Origin: Rossellomorea vietnamensis
GTDB lineage: Bacteria; Bacillota; Bacilli; Bacillales; Bacillaceae_B
Assembly (NCBI RefSeq): GCF_001305855.1
Contig: NZ_LIXZ01000015.1
Span: forward strand, 26,933-90,932
Length of the DNA stretch: 64,000 nt
Direction of reading: 5' to 3'
In this document: in pieces, positions 7,047-15,509 of the stretch
How positions within the stretch are numbered: position 1 is the first letter of the stretch
Layout: each line of letters opens with the position of its first letter
The notes under the pieces: generated by a model
Told to the model about the DNA's origin: nothing
What the model saw: the letters and a program-made list of their open reading frames with translations, nothing else
The model's database searches: none
Position numbers and translations under genes: made by a program

Positions 7047-8804
7047 TTACCTTAAGCTCTCCGATAACTCTGTAAATATTACCCCAAGCGCATAGGCACC
7101 CGCATCCGGATGTCCAAGGCTTCGTTCCCCAACAGTACCGGCACGTCCCATCCGAGCAACGATATCTTTCGTTTTCTCGGCACCTTCTACTGCGGCATCC
7201 GCTCCTTTTTGGAATGCGGTCTTGAAGTCGTCTCCGTCTGCGGCACTTTGTGACCAGGAGTCTGCACATGGAACGAGTGCATCTACGAGGGTTTTGTCCC
7301 CGACCTCTGCTCCTCTGCCGAAGGATCTCTCGCCTGTATCCTGGATTCCTTTCACAGCCGCCTGCAGCATATCCGCGAATTCTTTCACGGTCAATTCCGT
7401 TCGATCCTGCGCTGCTTTTCCAGCAGCCCGGAATGCGGATCCCCAGATCGGACCGGAAGCACCTCCGCAGTATTCCATGATGACCATGGAGCTTGCATCC
7501 AGGAAGCTGCCGATTGTCAGGTTTTCCTGGCCTAGGATGTCTTTCCACTCCCGCTTCAATTGCTTGAAGCCTTTCGATACGCTCATCCCGAAATCACCGT
7601 CTCCGGCATGGGAATCCAATTCGCAGAATGGCACTTCATTCTTGATGATCGTGTCGCTCATTTTATCCACGAGATAAATCATGTTTCCGAGTGTTGCTTT
7701 ATCGTTTTTAATCACAGCGTGTTCTACAGGTGTCTCCACTTCGAATGATACTGGTTTCTCTTCCTCATCTTCCTCGAGATCGATGTACTCCACACCCGGT
7801 ACCGGTCCGTCCACTCTGAATGCAGGCGCAGTGCTCTCACTGGATAGCAATGTTTTCAGCTCTTCATCAAGCTTCATCACGGTCAGGGAAACGCCTGCCA
7901 TATCGATGCTTGTCATGTAATTGCCGACAAAAGCACGGTTAATCTGGATTTTTTTATCCGCCAAGATCCTGGTGATGGAATTGTTGAACAGGTATAGTTC
8001 CTGTAGCGGAGTACCACCAAAGCCGTTGACTAGAATCGCAAGCTCTGAAGAATTACCATCCTCAATTTTCAGATCCTTCAGCAGGTCGTTTACCATCCGC
8101 TCAGCCAGTTCGTCTGCAGACGCCATTTTTTCCCGTCTTGTCCCCGGCTCACCGTGAATCCCGACGCCATATTCGATTTCGTCGTCATCCAATTTGAACG
8201 TCGGAGATCCACTGGCTGGCACCGTACAGGATGTCAGAGCGAAGCCGATGCTGCGGACATTCTCGGCGGCTTTCTCTGCCACGGCTTTCACTTCCAGCAA
8301 GCTTCTGCCTTCTTCAGCAGCCGCTCCCGCAATTTTATGTACCAACACCGTCCCCGCGACACCGCGGCGTCCCACTGTATAAAGGCTGTCTTCCACGGCA
8401 ATATCATCATCCACTTTGACATACTCAACCGGGATGCCATCTTCTGACGCCATGTGTGCGGCATTTTTAAAGTTCATGATATCTCCGCTGTAATTCTTTA
8501 TGACGAGCAGGGCTCCCTTTTTACCGGCCGTCGCTTTGATTGCCTGATAAACCTGGATCTGTGAAGGCGATGCAAACACGTCACCGCACACGGCAGCATC
8601 TAACATCCCTTTCCCAACGAGTCCCGCATGTGCAGGCTCATGTCCACTTCCACCGCCGCTGATCAACGTTACCTTATTCTCATTCAAATCCTTTTTCTTC
8701 ATCACCTTATACTTTTTCATAAACTCAAGCTCCGGATGAGCCATGGCCATCCCATTGCACATCTCCACGACCAAATCTTCCGGTTCATTCATGACTTTCT
8801 TCAT
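7047..8804 (-). CDS. dihydroxyacetone kinase, DhaK-DhaL fusion
   Basis: 585 residues. The N-terminal DhaK domain (to about 330) has ISGGGSGHEPAHAG at 48-61 and the substrate-binding His 217 in GIHGEPG. After an acidic linker (IDLEEDEEEK) the DhaL domain (about 370-585) has the ATP/Mg Asp cluster LDSHAGDGDFG near 396-406 and GGASGPIWGSAF. Having both domains in one chain indicates the ATP-dependent enzyme rather than the PTS-dependent DhaKLM form. It phosphorylates dihydroxyacetone to DHAP in the cytoplasm. ATG 8804 is 6 nt after GGAGGAG. No glycerol dehydrogenase gene is adjacent. Confidence 0.93.
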   Translation of the reverse strand: MKKVMNEPEDLVVEMCNGMAMAHPELEFMKKYKVMKKKDLNENKVTLISGGGSGHEPAHAGLVGKGMLDAAVCGDVFASPSQIQVYQAIKATAGKKGALLVIKNYSGDIMNFKNAAHMASEDGIPVEYVKVDDDIAVEDSLYTVGRRGVAGTVLVHKIAGAAAEEGRSLLEVKAVAEKAAENVRSIGFALTSCTVPASGSPTFKLDDDEIEYGVGIHGEPGTRREKMASADELAERMVNDLLKDLKIEDGNSSELAILVNGFGGTPLQELYLFNNSITRILADKKIQINRAFVGNYMTSIDMAGVSLTVMKLDEELKTLLSSESTAPAFRVDGPVPGVEYIDLEEDEEEKPVSFEVETPVEHAVIKNDKATLGNMIYLVDKMSDTIIKNEVPFCELDSHAGDGDFGMSVSKGFKQLKREWKDILGQENLTIGSFLDASSMVIMEYCGGASGPIWGSAFRAAGKAAQDRTELTVKEFADMLQAAVKGIQDTGERSFGRGAEVGDKTLVDALVPCADSWSQSAADGDDFKTAFQKGADAAVEGAEKTKDIVARMGRAGTVGERSLGHPDAGAYALGVIFTELSESLR

Positions 8805-8871
8805 TCATAACTCCTCCTTCAGTTTTGTCATTGACCAAATTATCTCACTCACCACAGGAAAACGAAAGTAA

Positions 8872-8898
8872 GAAGCATGGGGACGGTTCTGCTGCTTC
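8872..8898. repeat. type A single repeat
   Basis: GAAGCATGGGGACGGTTCT followed by the TGCTTC arm. It lies upstream of the kinase gene and before the next plus-strand gene, one of the few copies not abutting a stop codon. Confidence 0.8.
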
Positions 8899-8992
8899 CT
8901 CTTGATGAAGATCAATTATGGTAAGATTAAATTATTAGAATTTTACAAAATATTTATGCGCAAAAAAATCGAATGACCTAGGAGAGATAAAG

Positions 8993-9367
8993 ATGATCTT
9001 TTTATGTATGGGCTATTTCAACTCTGAAAAAATGGATGCACGTCCAAGTGCTGAGATTGAGGCTGTGATGGAGGAATGCCAGCCCCACACGGAGAAATTT
9101 TATGAAAGTGGGAAAGTGCTTCTTGATGCAGGTCTCGAGTCAGAAATCAAAAACCTGCGCCGTGTGGACGGGAAGGTCATGGTAACAGACGGCCCGTTTA
9201 CAGAAACAAAAGAGATGATAGGCAGCATATTCATTTTTGAAGCAGAGAACATGGATGAAGCGATCGAGCTTGCCTCTATTCATCCGACCACGCAATTGAA
9301 TATAGGAGAAGAGTTCGGATGGCGGATAGAGATTCGTCCTGTGCATTATTTTAAGAATGATAAGTGA
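8993..9367 (+). CDS. YCII-related (DGPF) domain protein
   Basis: 124 residues with the signature VTDGPFTETKEMIGSIFIFEA, diagnostic of the DGPF/YCII-related family. The ferredoxin-like fold is complete, and the length is normal. Family members are often encoded near ECF sigma factors; none is visible here, where a DinB-family gene follows 120 bp downstream. The biochemical role is unknown. Confidence 0.85.
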   Translation: MIFLCMGYFNSEKMDARPSAEIEAVMEECQPHTEKFYESGKVLLDAGLESEIKNLRRVDGKVMVTDGPFTETKEMIGSIFIFEAENMDEAIELASIHPTTQLNIGEEFGWRIEIRPVHYFKNDK

Positions 9368-9487
9368 GTTATCCGTAATCCTTTTCACACTATTTTAAGG
9401 AGTGGATGATTGACACCAAGAGTGGGAAGAGGAAAAATAATACCCTTATTACAATTCGGTGCATTTCTTCAGGAAGGAGAAAGGAAC

Positions 9488-9991
9488 GTGAATGACCTTA
9501 AATTGATTGAAACATACAAAAGCTTTTTACAATCATATTCTCCGGAGCAACTAAGGTATATACCTGAGCATGGGGTCTGGTCGATCGGTCAAATGTATGA
9601 CCATCTAATTGTCGTGGCTCATGAGTATCTGGACAGTGTCGAAGCTTGTGCGATAGCTGATGGAGAGCAAACGCAGGGAAAAACAGAGTTTGGTGAATAT
9701 TTATTTAACATTGGTGGATTCCCGCCAATTAAAATCCACTTACCGCCCGAACTCAATGCTCCCCCGGATAACACAAAAACGAAAGAGGATATGATGCAAG
9801 AGCTTGATCAACTAATGGAACGAATGACAGAATTGAAAAAGAAAGTGGATGAAATCAACCCGAACTACAAACAGGAACATGGAGGCTTTGGATGGCTGAA
9901 TGCCCAGGAGTGGTTTGAACTCGTTGGAATGCACTTCCGTCATCACCTTCGTCAGAAGTATGAATTAGATGAAGCATGGGGACGGTTCTGA
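9488..9991 (+). CDS. DinB-family protein with a repeat-derived C-terminus
   Basis: 167 residues from GTG 9488 (behind AAGGAG; an upstream TTG at 9410 lacks a site and family sequence). The four-helix DinB fold is suggested by IETYKSFLQSYSPEQLRYIP, WSIGQMYDHLIVVAHEYL and the C-terminal WFELVGMHFRHHLRQK, whose His residues would bind the metal. The last residues EAWGRF and the TGA stop are read from the type A repeat starting at 9971, so the natural C-terminus was replaced or extended. Confidence 0.85.
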   Translation: MNDLKLIETYKSFLQSYSPEQLRYIPEHGVWSIGQMYDHLIVVAHEYLDSVEACAIADGEQTQGKTEFGEYLFNIGGFPPIKIHLPPELNAPPDNTKTKEDMMQELDQLMERMTELKKKVDEINPNYKQEHGGFGWLNAQEWFELVGMHFRHHLRQKYELDEAWGRF

Positions 9992-10040
9992 TGCTTCTTC
10001 AAAATAAAAAAAAGAAGCAAGGGAACCGTCCCCTTGCTTC
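9971..10040. repeat. type A composite repeat overlapping a gene end
   Basis: Halves at 9971-9997 and 10014-10040, both with near-consensus arms and loops (GGGGACGGTTCT and GGAACCGTCCCC). The left half supplies the last codons and stop of the DinB gene; the right edge is 1 bp from the stop of the convergent acetyltransferase gene. Confidence 0.88.
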
Positions 10041-10041
10041 T

Positions 10042-10614
10042 TCACTCATCAATCCCTTTCACGATTTTCGCAGGCACTCCTGCAACTACCACATTTTCAG
10101 GAATGTCCTTCGTGACGACCGCTCCTGCCGCGATGATGGAATTGTCCCCGATGGTGACGCCGGGCAGGATGGTGGCATTTGATCCGAGCCAAACGTTCTT
10201 CCCTAATGTCACCGGTGACGCGAATGTGGTGTTTCGCGTCTCCAGTGGCAATCCATGATTCAGTGTGGCAATCGTGACATTCATGCCGATCAGTGAACCG
10301 TCTCCGATGTGGATTCCGCCTCTGTCCTGAAAGGAACACCCTGTGTTGAAGAACACGTTCTTCCCAATGTTGATGTTCTTTCCAAAGTCCGTATAAAATG
10401 GCGGGAAGCACATGAACGACGGATCCACATGGGTGCAGGTCAATTCGCTGAAGATCTCAACGATTTCTTCCTTGGAGTGATAGGAGTTATTCAACTCCAT
10501 CGTGATCCTTTGAGCTTCGTAACTGCATTGAGTCAGAAGGCCATGCAATTCTTTATCTTCACCCGAAATGGGGTTGCCTTCTCTACAAAACGCCAGGAAT
10601 TCGTCCATATTCAT
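10042..10614 (-). CDS. sugar O-acetyltransferase (maltose acetyltransferase type)
   Basis: 190 residues. The N-terminal helical Mac domain (about 1-60) precedes a left-handed beta-helix with hexapeptide repeats (NINIGKNVFFNTGC, IHIGDGSLIGMNVTI, VWLGSNATILPGVTIGDNSIIAAGAVV). The catalytic His is in ATLNHGLP. The C-terminus VVAGVPAKIVKGI is typical. It transfers acetyl from acetyl-CoA to a sugar hydroxyl. It lies 22 bp downstream of adhA on the same strand and may be co-transcribed. Confidence 0.9.
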   Translation of the reverse strand: MNMDEFLAFCREGNPISGEDKELHGLLTQCSYEAQRITMELNNSYHSKEEIVEIFSELTCTHVDPSFMCFPPFYTDFGKNINIGKNVFFNTGCSFQDRGGIHIGDGSLIGMNVTIATLNHGLPLETRNTTFASPVTLGKNVWLGSNATILPGVTIGDNSIIAAGAVVTKDIPENVVVAGVPAKIVKGIDE

Positions 10615-10636
10615 GTTCCAGACACCTGCCTAAATT

Positions 10637-11677
10637 TTATATCGTGCTCGTATCAATCACAAATCGATACTTCACATCAGAACCCAATACCCGTTCGTAC
10701 GCTTCATCGATGTAATCGGCGGAAATCACTTCGATCGAAGGCACGATTCCATGTTCCCCGCAGAAATCAAGCATTTCCTGGGTCTCGCGGATGCCTCCGA
10801 TCATGGAGCCGGCAAATGAGCGGCGGTGGCCGATCAATGAGAATACATTGACTTCGAGTGGCTCAGCAGGTGCTCCTACATTCACCATCGCGCCATCAAG
10901 CGTCAACAGGGATAAGTACGCACTGATATCAATCTTGGCACTTACCGTGTTAATGATCAGATCGAATGTACCAGCAAGCTTCTCGAACGTCTCCGGCTCG
11001 GTAGTAGCATAATAGCCTTCCGCACCGAATTCTAATCCATCTTCTTTTTTATTTAACGTACGTGAAAGAACCGATACTTCAGCTCCCATGGCGTGAGCGA
11101 TCTTGACCGCCATATGACCGAGTCCACCCATGCCGACAACAGCTACCTTTTTCCCTGGGCCAGCATTCCAATGGTTCAATGGAGAAAACGTCGTAATCCC
11201 TGCACACAACAAAGGTGCCGCAGCGTCAAGCTCGATATTATCAGGAATGCGAAGGACGAAATCTTCCGTTACGACGATGTGAGTGGAATATCCGCCTTGA
11301 GTCGGCTCACCATACTTATCCACACCTGCATATGTAGGTACATTTCCTTTCAGGCAGTACTGCTCTTCCCCTTCACGGCAGTTCTTGCATTCGCCGCATG
11401 AATCAACCATGCATCCTACCCCGACCCGGTCGCCGGCTTTGTATTTCGTAACCTCGGAACCGACTTCCGTAACGATTCCCGCAATCTCGTGACCGGGAAC
11501 GAGTGGATACTTCACTTCTCCCCATTCACCGTGTGCCGTATGGATATCAGAGTGACAGATACCCGCATACTTGATTTCAATCAGAACATCATGCACATCC
11601 AGATCGCGCCGCTCGATTTCAGCCTTTCTGAACGATTTATCAGGACCGTCTACAGCTCGTGCTTTAGCAATTACCAT
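10637..11677 (-). CDS. adhA: zinc-dependent alcohol/aldehyde dehydrogenase (AdhA-like)
   Basis: 346 residues of the cinnamyl-alcohol-dehydrogenase branch. Catalytic zinc ligands are in [12 protein letters not shown] (Cys) and [10 protein letters not shown] (His-Glu); the structural zinc site is [19 protein letters not shown](H) binding is at [15 protein letters not shown]. In B. subtilis adhA is activated by the MerR-type regulator AdhR in response to aldehydes and quinones. The same divergent arrangement and a 19-bp-spacer promoter are present here, so the symbol is well supported. Confidence 0.88.
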   Translation of the reverse strand: MVIAKARAVDGPDKSFRKAEIERRDLDVHDVLIEIKYAGICHSDIHTAHGEWGEVKYPLVPGHEIAGIVTEVGSEVTKYKAGDRVGVGCMVDSCGECKNCREGEEQYCLKGNVPTYAGVDKYGEPTQGGYSTHIVVTEDFVLRIPDNIELDAAAPLLCAGITTFSPLNHWNAGPGKKVAVVGMGGLGHMAVKIAHAMGAEVSVLSRTLNKKEDGLEFGAEGYYATTEPETFEKLAGTFDLIINTVSAKIDISAYLSLLTLDGAMVNVGAPAEPLEVNVFSLIGHRRSFAGSMIGGIRETQEMLDFCGEHGIVPSIEVISADYIDEAYERVLGSDVKYRFVIDTSTI

Positions 11678-11734
11678 GAATAAAAACCTCCTGTAATAGT
11701 AGCTTTCAAGAGAGAATGAACTCTTGTTAAACCA

Positions 11735-11765
11735 ATGGTAAACCCTATAGTTAACTCTAGGTCAA
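11735..11765 (-). promoter_or_regulatory. MerR-type adhA promoter and operator
   Basis: On the minus strand: -35 TTGACC, a 19-bp spacer, -10 TACCAT. The near-perfect dyad CCTATAGTTAACTCTAGG (11744-11761) fills the spacer. An overlong 19-bp spacer with the operator inside is the hallmark of MerR-family activation by DNA untwisting. Confidence 0.82.
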
Positions 11766-11789
11766 GAGATAACCCTCCCTGAATCTGTT

Positions 11790-11818
11790 TTGACAGCTAG
11801 TGATAACCGTGCTACGAT
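11790..11818 (+). promoter_or_regulatory. sigma-A promoter of adhR
   Basis: TTGACA, 17-bp spacer, TACGAT, placed about 55 bp before the adhR start. The normal spacer contrasts with the adhA promoter. Confidence 0.65.
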
Positions 11819-11875
11819 TTTTCCACAACCATAGAGTTATCTCGACGTCTAGATGACGGAAAAAGGAGCACAAAT

Positions 11876-12289
11876 ATGAAGACTTATTCCATTGGAGAAG
11901 TGGCGAAAGAACTGAATCTCTCCATCTATACCCTGCGATACTACGACAAGGAAGGCCTCATGCCTTTTGTCGAGCGAACAGAAAACGGCACCCGACGATT
12001 TAAAGAATCGGATATCTCCGCATTACACATCATCGAGTGCCTGAAATCCACCGGCATGCCTATCAAGGAGATCAAGCACTTCATCGACTGGTGTGCTGAA
12101 GGAGACGCCACCCTGCAACACCGTTATGACATGTTCCTCGAAAGAAAAGCCTCCGTAGAAGCAAAGATCAAAGAACTCCAGCAAACCATGGAAGTCATCG
12201 ACCATAAATGCAGCTATTATAAGACCGCTTTGGAAGCTGGTACTGAAGATATTCATAAGGGGAAAAAGATTGAGATTGTTAATCCATGA
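11876..12289 (+). CDS. adhR: MerR-family aldehyde-responsive regulator (AdhR)
   Basis: 137 residues with the MerR winged helix-turn-helix at the N-terminus (YSIGEVAKELNLSIYTLRYY, then GTRRFKESDI), followed by a long dimerisation coiled coil. Cys55 (HIIECLKSTGMP) matches the conserved Cys used by AdhR/NmlR regulators to sense electrophiles. It is divergent from adhA and would bind the dyad between the genes. The start follows AAAAAGGAG. Its stop is 1 bp from a type A composite. Confidence 0.87.
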   Translation: MKTYSIGEVAKELNLSIYTLRYYDKEGLMPFVERTENGTRRFKESDISALHIIECLKSTGMPIKEIKHFIDWCAEGDATLQHRYDMFLERKASVEAKIKELQQTMEVIDHKCSYYKTALEAGTEDIHKGKKIEIVNP

Positions 12290-12290
12290 G

Positions 12291-12360
12291 GAAGCAAGGG
12301 GACGGTTCTGCTGCTTCCCCTCGACGTAAAAAAGAAGCACGAGAACCGTCCCCGCGCTTC
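12291..12360. repeat. type A composite repeat
   Basis: Halves at 12291-12317 and 12334-12360 with a 16-bp spacer ending in an A-run. It fills the gap between convergent stops with 1 bp on each side, and is one of the best-conserved composites. Confidence 0.88.
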
Positions 12361-12361
12361 T

Positions 12362-13129
12362 TTACCCCTCCAACACTTTCCCAACCATCAACCTCATAAA
12401 TGAAACGACTTCTCCTTCACCAAGCTCTTCCCTAATCCATTCAAACTCACTTTCTAACAGACTCGCAATCTTCCGTACCGCTTCCCCATGATGTGACGGT
12501 GTCATCGCCTCATAAATCTCCACCACACGATCTTGTCGTTCTTGTGGCAAATCCCTGTGAATCGTCTTCAATCCAAGCACAGCCCGCTCCTTCGCGTACC
12601 GCGAAAGCAGAATGATCGTCACGCATCTCATCGAGTGCCGCAGCATTTCCACTGCCCACGTATCATTCCCTCTCGCTGCTGCTTTCTGATACTGAAACAG
12701 AAACCAGGCGGAGTCGAGGACGTTATCGGTGAACTGCTCTTTTGTAACGGTGAGGTTTTGGCTAGATTCATATTTCCCCATCAGATTGTCAGGATCGTAT
12801 AACACCGTAAAGAAATCCTTCTCCTGTATAGTCTTCTCCGTCACCGTGAACAGATCGATGTGCAGCCAATCTTCATAGATGGCGATGATCTGCGGCGCGA
12901 TGATGAAGATGTCATCGTGAAAGATGAGGTCCTTGTACGCTTTCAAATGATCGAGACGGCGGGTCAGGAATTCCTTTTCTTCCCCTTCCTCCACTAAACA
13001 GTACAGGTCGATATCGGAATGTTCATCGTGTTCTTTCCGTCCCATGGATCCCTTGAGGAATACGCTCCGGACGCTTGGGTCTTTTTTTAGGCTTTCAAGT
13101 ACTTTTCTCACCGCTGCTTCTTGACGCAT
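12362..13129 (-). CDS. nucleotidyltransferase-fold protein
   Basis: 255 residues. The N-terminal pol-beta-type nucleotidyltransferase motif is LKGSMGRKEHDEHSDIDLYC (GSxGR...SDID; the two Asp are metal ligands), with a third acid likely in WLHIDLF. The helical C-terminal part (about 130-255) resembles the aminoglycoside-adenylyltransferase layout, but substrate and resistance role cannot be assigned. It starts after GAGGGG, 18 bp downstream of a second nucleotidyltransferase gene with which it probably forms an operon. Confidence 0.8.
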   Translation of the reverse strand: MRQEAAVRKVLESLKKDPSVRSVFLKGSMGRKEHDEHSDIDLYCLVEEGEEKEFLTRRLDHLKAYKDLIFHDDIFIIAPQIIAIYEDWLHIDLFTVTEKTIQEKDFFTVLYDPDNLMGKYESSQNLTVTKEQFTDNVLDSAWFLFQYQKAAARGNDTWAVEMLRHSMRCVTIILLSRYAKERAVLGLKTIHRDLPQERQDRVVEIYEAMTPSHHGEAVRKIASLLESEFEWIREELGEGEVVSFMRLMVGKVLEG

Positions 13130-13147
13130 ATGTACGTCCCCTCTCTT

Positions 13148-13990
13148 TTAACACTTTAAATTCCTTGCCTTCCTGGGGTTATGGACCTCCAGCCACCTCT
13201 CAGATTCCTGAATCATCCACTCACCCATCCGACCTAAGAAATCCAAGATTTCAATTGGATCGTCAACCGGGTTAATCGCATATTCCACTGCTTGCTTCAT
13301 TTCGGATTCTTTTTCGGGGTAGTGCTTGGAAAATAGCTTATAGGCCGGATATAAATCTCTGGTATACGTTTTTTCTTCATTTATGACCAGCGCTAACCCA
13401 GCCCGGACGATGATTTTCATGATCCACACGCAGCAGTCCGCTATATCCTCCCGGTCGTCATTTCCATTAAGATCTTCTTTTGCCAGTTCGATCTGTTTCG
13501 CTACATTCACAAGGTGTTCGTTCCCAAGACTTGTATCTGCTTTATAATCAGGTAGATGCGCCTTCACATCTTCCCCATACACACAGACACTGTGCGTTTT
13601 AATCATGAAAGGCATGATGGAAAAGGCTTCGGTGTTTAAAATATCTTCCTTTTCGTAAAAACTGAATTCCACTCCATTTATACACGGAAACCTTTTGTTC
13701 ACCTCTTGCTCCGCCTTCTCTACCCAATTCAGGTCTAAATCCTTGATCCTCCTATTTGTAATGGCGATCGTATCCAAATCGGACACCCCCTCAATCTCCA
13801 ATCCACGAGGGACGGACCCTCTAATGTAGATGCTGTGCAAGTCCTCTTTCAAATGAGTTTGATACCATACGATTACCTCTTCCACCACCTTTAGAAAAAC
13901 AGGTCCGATCTTCTCTACTCTTGAATCATTGATGAGATAACCATTCGCATCCATGGGACAAAAACGTCCAATTTCCTTTATTTTAGTCAA
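13148..13990 (-). CDS. nucleotidyltransferase-domain protein
   Basis: 280 residues starting at TTG 13990 behind GGAGTG. The motif IRGSVPRGLEIEGVSDLDTI is a divergent GS...DxD nucleotidyltransferase signature near residues 55-75, with a possible third acid in GVEFSFYEKED. A helical C-terminal domain follows. It differs strongly from the downstream gene, so the pair is not a recent tandem duplication. Substrate unknown. Confidence 0.75.
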   Translation of the reverse strand: MTKIKEIGRFCPMDANGYLINDSRVEKIGPVFLKVVEEVIVWYQTHLKEDLHSIYIRGSVPRGLEIEGVSDLDTIAITNRRIKDLDLNWVEKAEQEVNKRFPCINGVEFSFYEKEDILNTEAFSIMPFMIKTHSVCVYGEDVKAHLPDYKADTSLGNEHLVNVAKQIELAKEDLNGNDDREDIADCCVWIMKIIVRAGLALVINEEKTYTRDLYPAYKLFSKHYPEKESEMKQAVEYAINPVDDPIEILDFLGRMGEWMIQESERWLEVHNPRKARNLKC

Positions 13991-14007
13991 TGTATCACTC
14001 CTTTTTG

Positions 14008-14036
14008 AACCAGAGGGACGGACACCCTGGCTGGTT
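14008..14036. repeat. type C-like hairpin
   Basis: AACCAG and CTGGTT enclose GAGGGACGGACACCC. It lies just upstream of the nucleotidyltransferase start and is an outlying relative of the GAGGGACGGACC family found at 37-45 kb. Confidence 0.5.
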
Positions 14037-14202
14037 AAAAATGTCGATTACGCCATTATACCAATTTTTTCATATGAAACATATATTCAAACGGGAATTT
14101 AAAATAGAACCTTCCCCTTACCAAAAATTCATAAAGGTAACCATTTACAATAAATTACAAGGAAGTGTTTTACATTTAAATCTTATAAGGAGGAATATTT
14201 TT

Positions 14203-14799
14203 ATGAAAAAGATGAGTTTTCTAATGGCTGGTGCCCTAGTCATGATGCTTGCAGGTTGTGGTGGGGATGCGGCTGTCGAGGAACTTGACAAGAATGATAC
14301 GCAAAAAGCCGAGGCCAAGACGACGGGTGCGTCCGAAGAAAAAGCAGAGAAAAAAGCCCAGGAAAAAGATATTTGGACGTATTACAATGACGCCACATGG
14401 TCCGATGATTACAACGGCTTGAAGATGGAAATCCAGAAGGTTGTCGTGAGCGATAAAGCCCCTACCATGGAAGACGAGAACGCTAAATCGTCGGCCGTCG
14501 GTGTGAAGTTCAAAATGGAGAATACAACGGAAGGCAAGTTCACCTTCTACCCGGATCAGGCCGTCCTCGTCACCAGCACCGGTGAACAAATTGACATGCC
14601 GGACATGTGGGTCTCAGACAGCATCGGCGGTGAGATCGACAAAGGCGTCATCAAGGAAGGCAATATCATCTGGTACCTTGAACGTGGCCACGCCGAAGAC
14701 ATCGAGTGGATCAAGATGGAATTCAACGGGCATCAGGGAGCCGAAGATGACTTTGAGAGTGAGATGAAGGAGTATGAGGTTGAGTTACCATTGAAGTAG
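14203..14799 (+). CDS. lipoprotein, DUF4352-like fold
   Basis: 198 residues from ATG 14203 behind AAGGAGGAA. Lipoprotein signal MKKMSFLMAGALVMMLAGCG with the lipobox LAGC, then a charged linker (about 30-55), then a beta-rich domain (GLKMEIQKVVVSD, AVGVKFKMENTTEGKFTFYP, ITSTGEQ-like strand) resembling the telokin-like DUF4352 domain. It would be anchored to the outer face of the membrane. Ligand unknown. A type A composite begins 4 bp after the stop. Confidence 0.75.
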   Translation: MKKMSFLMAGALVMMLAGCGGDAAVEELDKNDTQKAEAKTTGASEEKAEKKAQEKDIWTYYNDATWSDDYNGLKMEIQKVVVSDKAPTMEDENAKSSAVGVKFKMENTTEGKFTFYPDQAVLVTSTGEQIDMPDMWVSDSIGGEIDKGVIKEGNIIWYLERGHAEDIEWIKMEFNGHQGAEDDFESEMKEYEVELPLK

Positions 14800-14802
14800 A
14801 GT

Positions 14803-14871
14803 GTGCAGGGGGACGGTTCTGATGCTTCCCCTAAGCATAAAAAAGAAGCACGAAAACCTTCCCCTCGCTTC
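14803..14871. repeat. type A composite repeat
   Basis: The left half 14803-14827 has a decayed left arm (GTGCA for GAAGCA) but an intact GGGGACGGTTCT loop; the right half 14845-14871 has AAAACCTTCCCC. It is the only composite followed by a co-directional rather than a convergent gene. Confidence 0.8.
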
Positions 14872-14958
14872 AAAGCCAGCGCTTCAAAGAAGCCTCATTT
14901 CATCTTCCCATGATACAATGAAAAGGAAAGTATCATTTAAAATTCAGGAGGGAATACC

Positions 14959-15456
14959 ATGTTCACATCCAAAAATGATTTCCTACAAGAATGGAAACAA
15001 GAAGCCGCAGTCACCCAAAAGGTAATGGACGCACTGACAGACGAGTCACTGAAACAAGAGGTGGCACCTGACCTGTACAGCATCGGAAGCGTCGCCTGGC
15101 ACATCACGGGAGCTACATACTACTTCCCGGCTCAGGTTGGCATCACATTCGAAGTACCGGATCTTCGCAAAGAAGCACCGACATCCGCTGCAGAAATCAG
15201 CGAAACGTATAAGCTCGTCAGCGACCGTCTGGTAGAAGCCGTTTCTGAGCAGGTATCTGATGAGAAGATGAACGAAATGGTGAATCTCTTTGGAATGGAA
15301 ATGCCGGTCCAAGCCGTATTCCGCTTATTGATTCAACATCAGGCTCATCACCGTGGACAGTTAACGGTTCTCATGCGTCAGGCTGGTTTGAAAGTGCCTG
15401 GTGTGTATGGTCCGAGTAAGGAAGAAATGGAAGCAATGAATGCGCAGAAGAGTTAA
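14959..15456 (+). CDS. DinB-family metal-dependent protein
   Basis: 165 residues with the DinB four-helix bundle and three likely metal ligands: His in VAWHITGATYY and the two in HQAHHRGQLTVLMRQAG, the family hallmark. The end (GLKVPGVYGPSKEEM) is typical. DinB-like proteins include thiol-dependent S-transferases (the BstA/YfiT superfamily), but no specific substrate can be assigned. The start follows CAGGAGGGA. A strong terminator follows. Confidence 0.9.
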   Translation: MFTSKNDFLQEWKQEAAVTQKVMDALTDESLKQEVAPDLYSIGSVAWHITGATYYFPAQVGITFEVPDLRKEAPTSAAEISETYKLVSDRLVEAVSEQVSDEKMNEMVNLFGMEMPVQAVFRLLIQHQAHHRGQLTVLMRQAGLKVPGVYGPSKEEMEAMNAQKS

Positions 15457-15466
15457 TGAGTGAGGG

Positions 15467-15491
15467 ACAACCGGCGGGAGCCGGTTGTTTT
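15467..15491 (+). terminator. Rho-independent terminator
   Basis: ACAACCGGC pairs with GCCGGTTGT around GGGA, followed by TTTT. Confidence 0.9.
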
Positions 15492-15509
15492 TAATATGTA
15501 GAGACAAGT

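Noticed and set aside
9976..12340. Frames at 9976-10258 and 12023-12340 that look like short proteins
   Set aside because: They lie on repeats or opposite well-supported genes (acetyltransferase, adhR) and lack ribosome sites and family resemblance.
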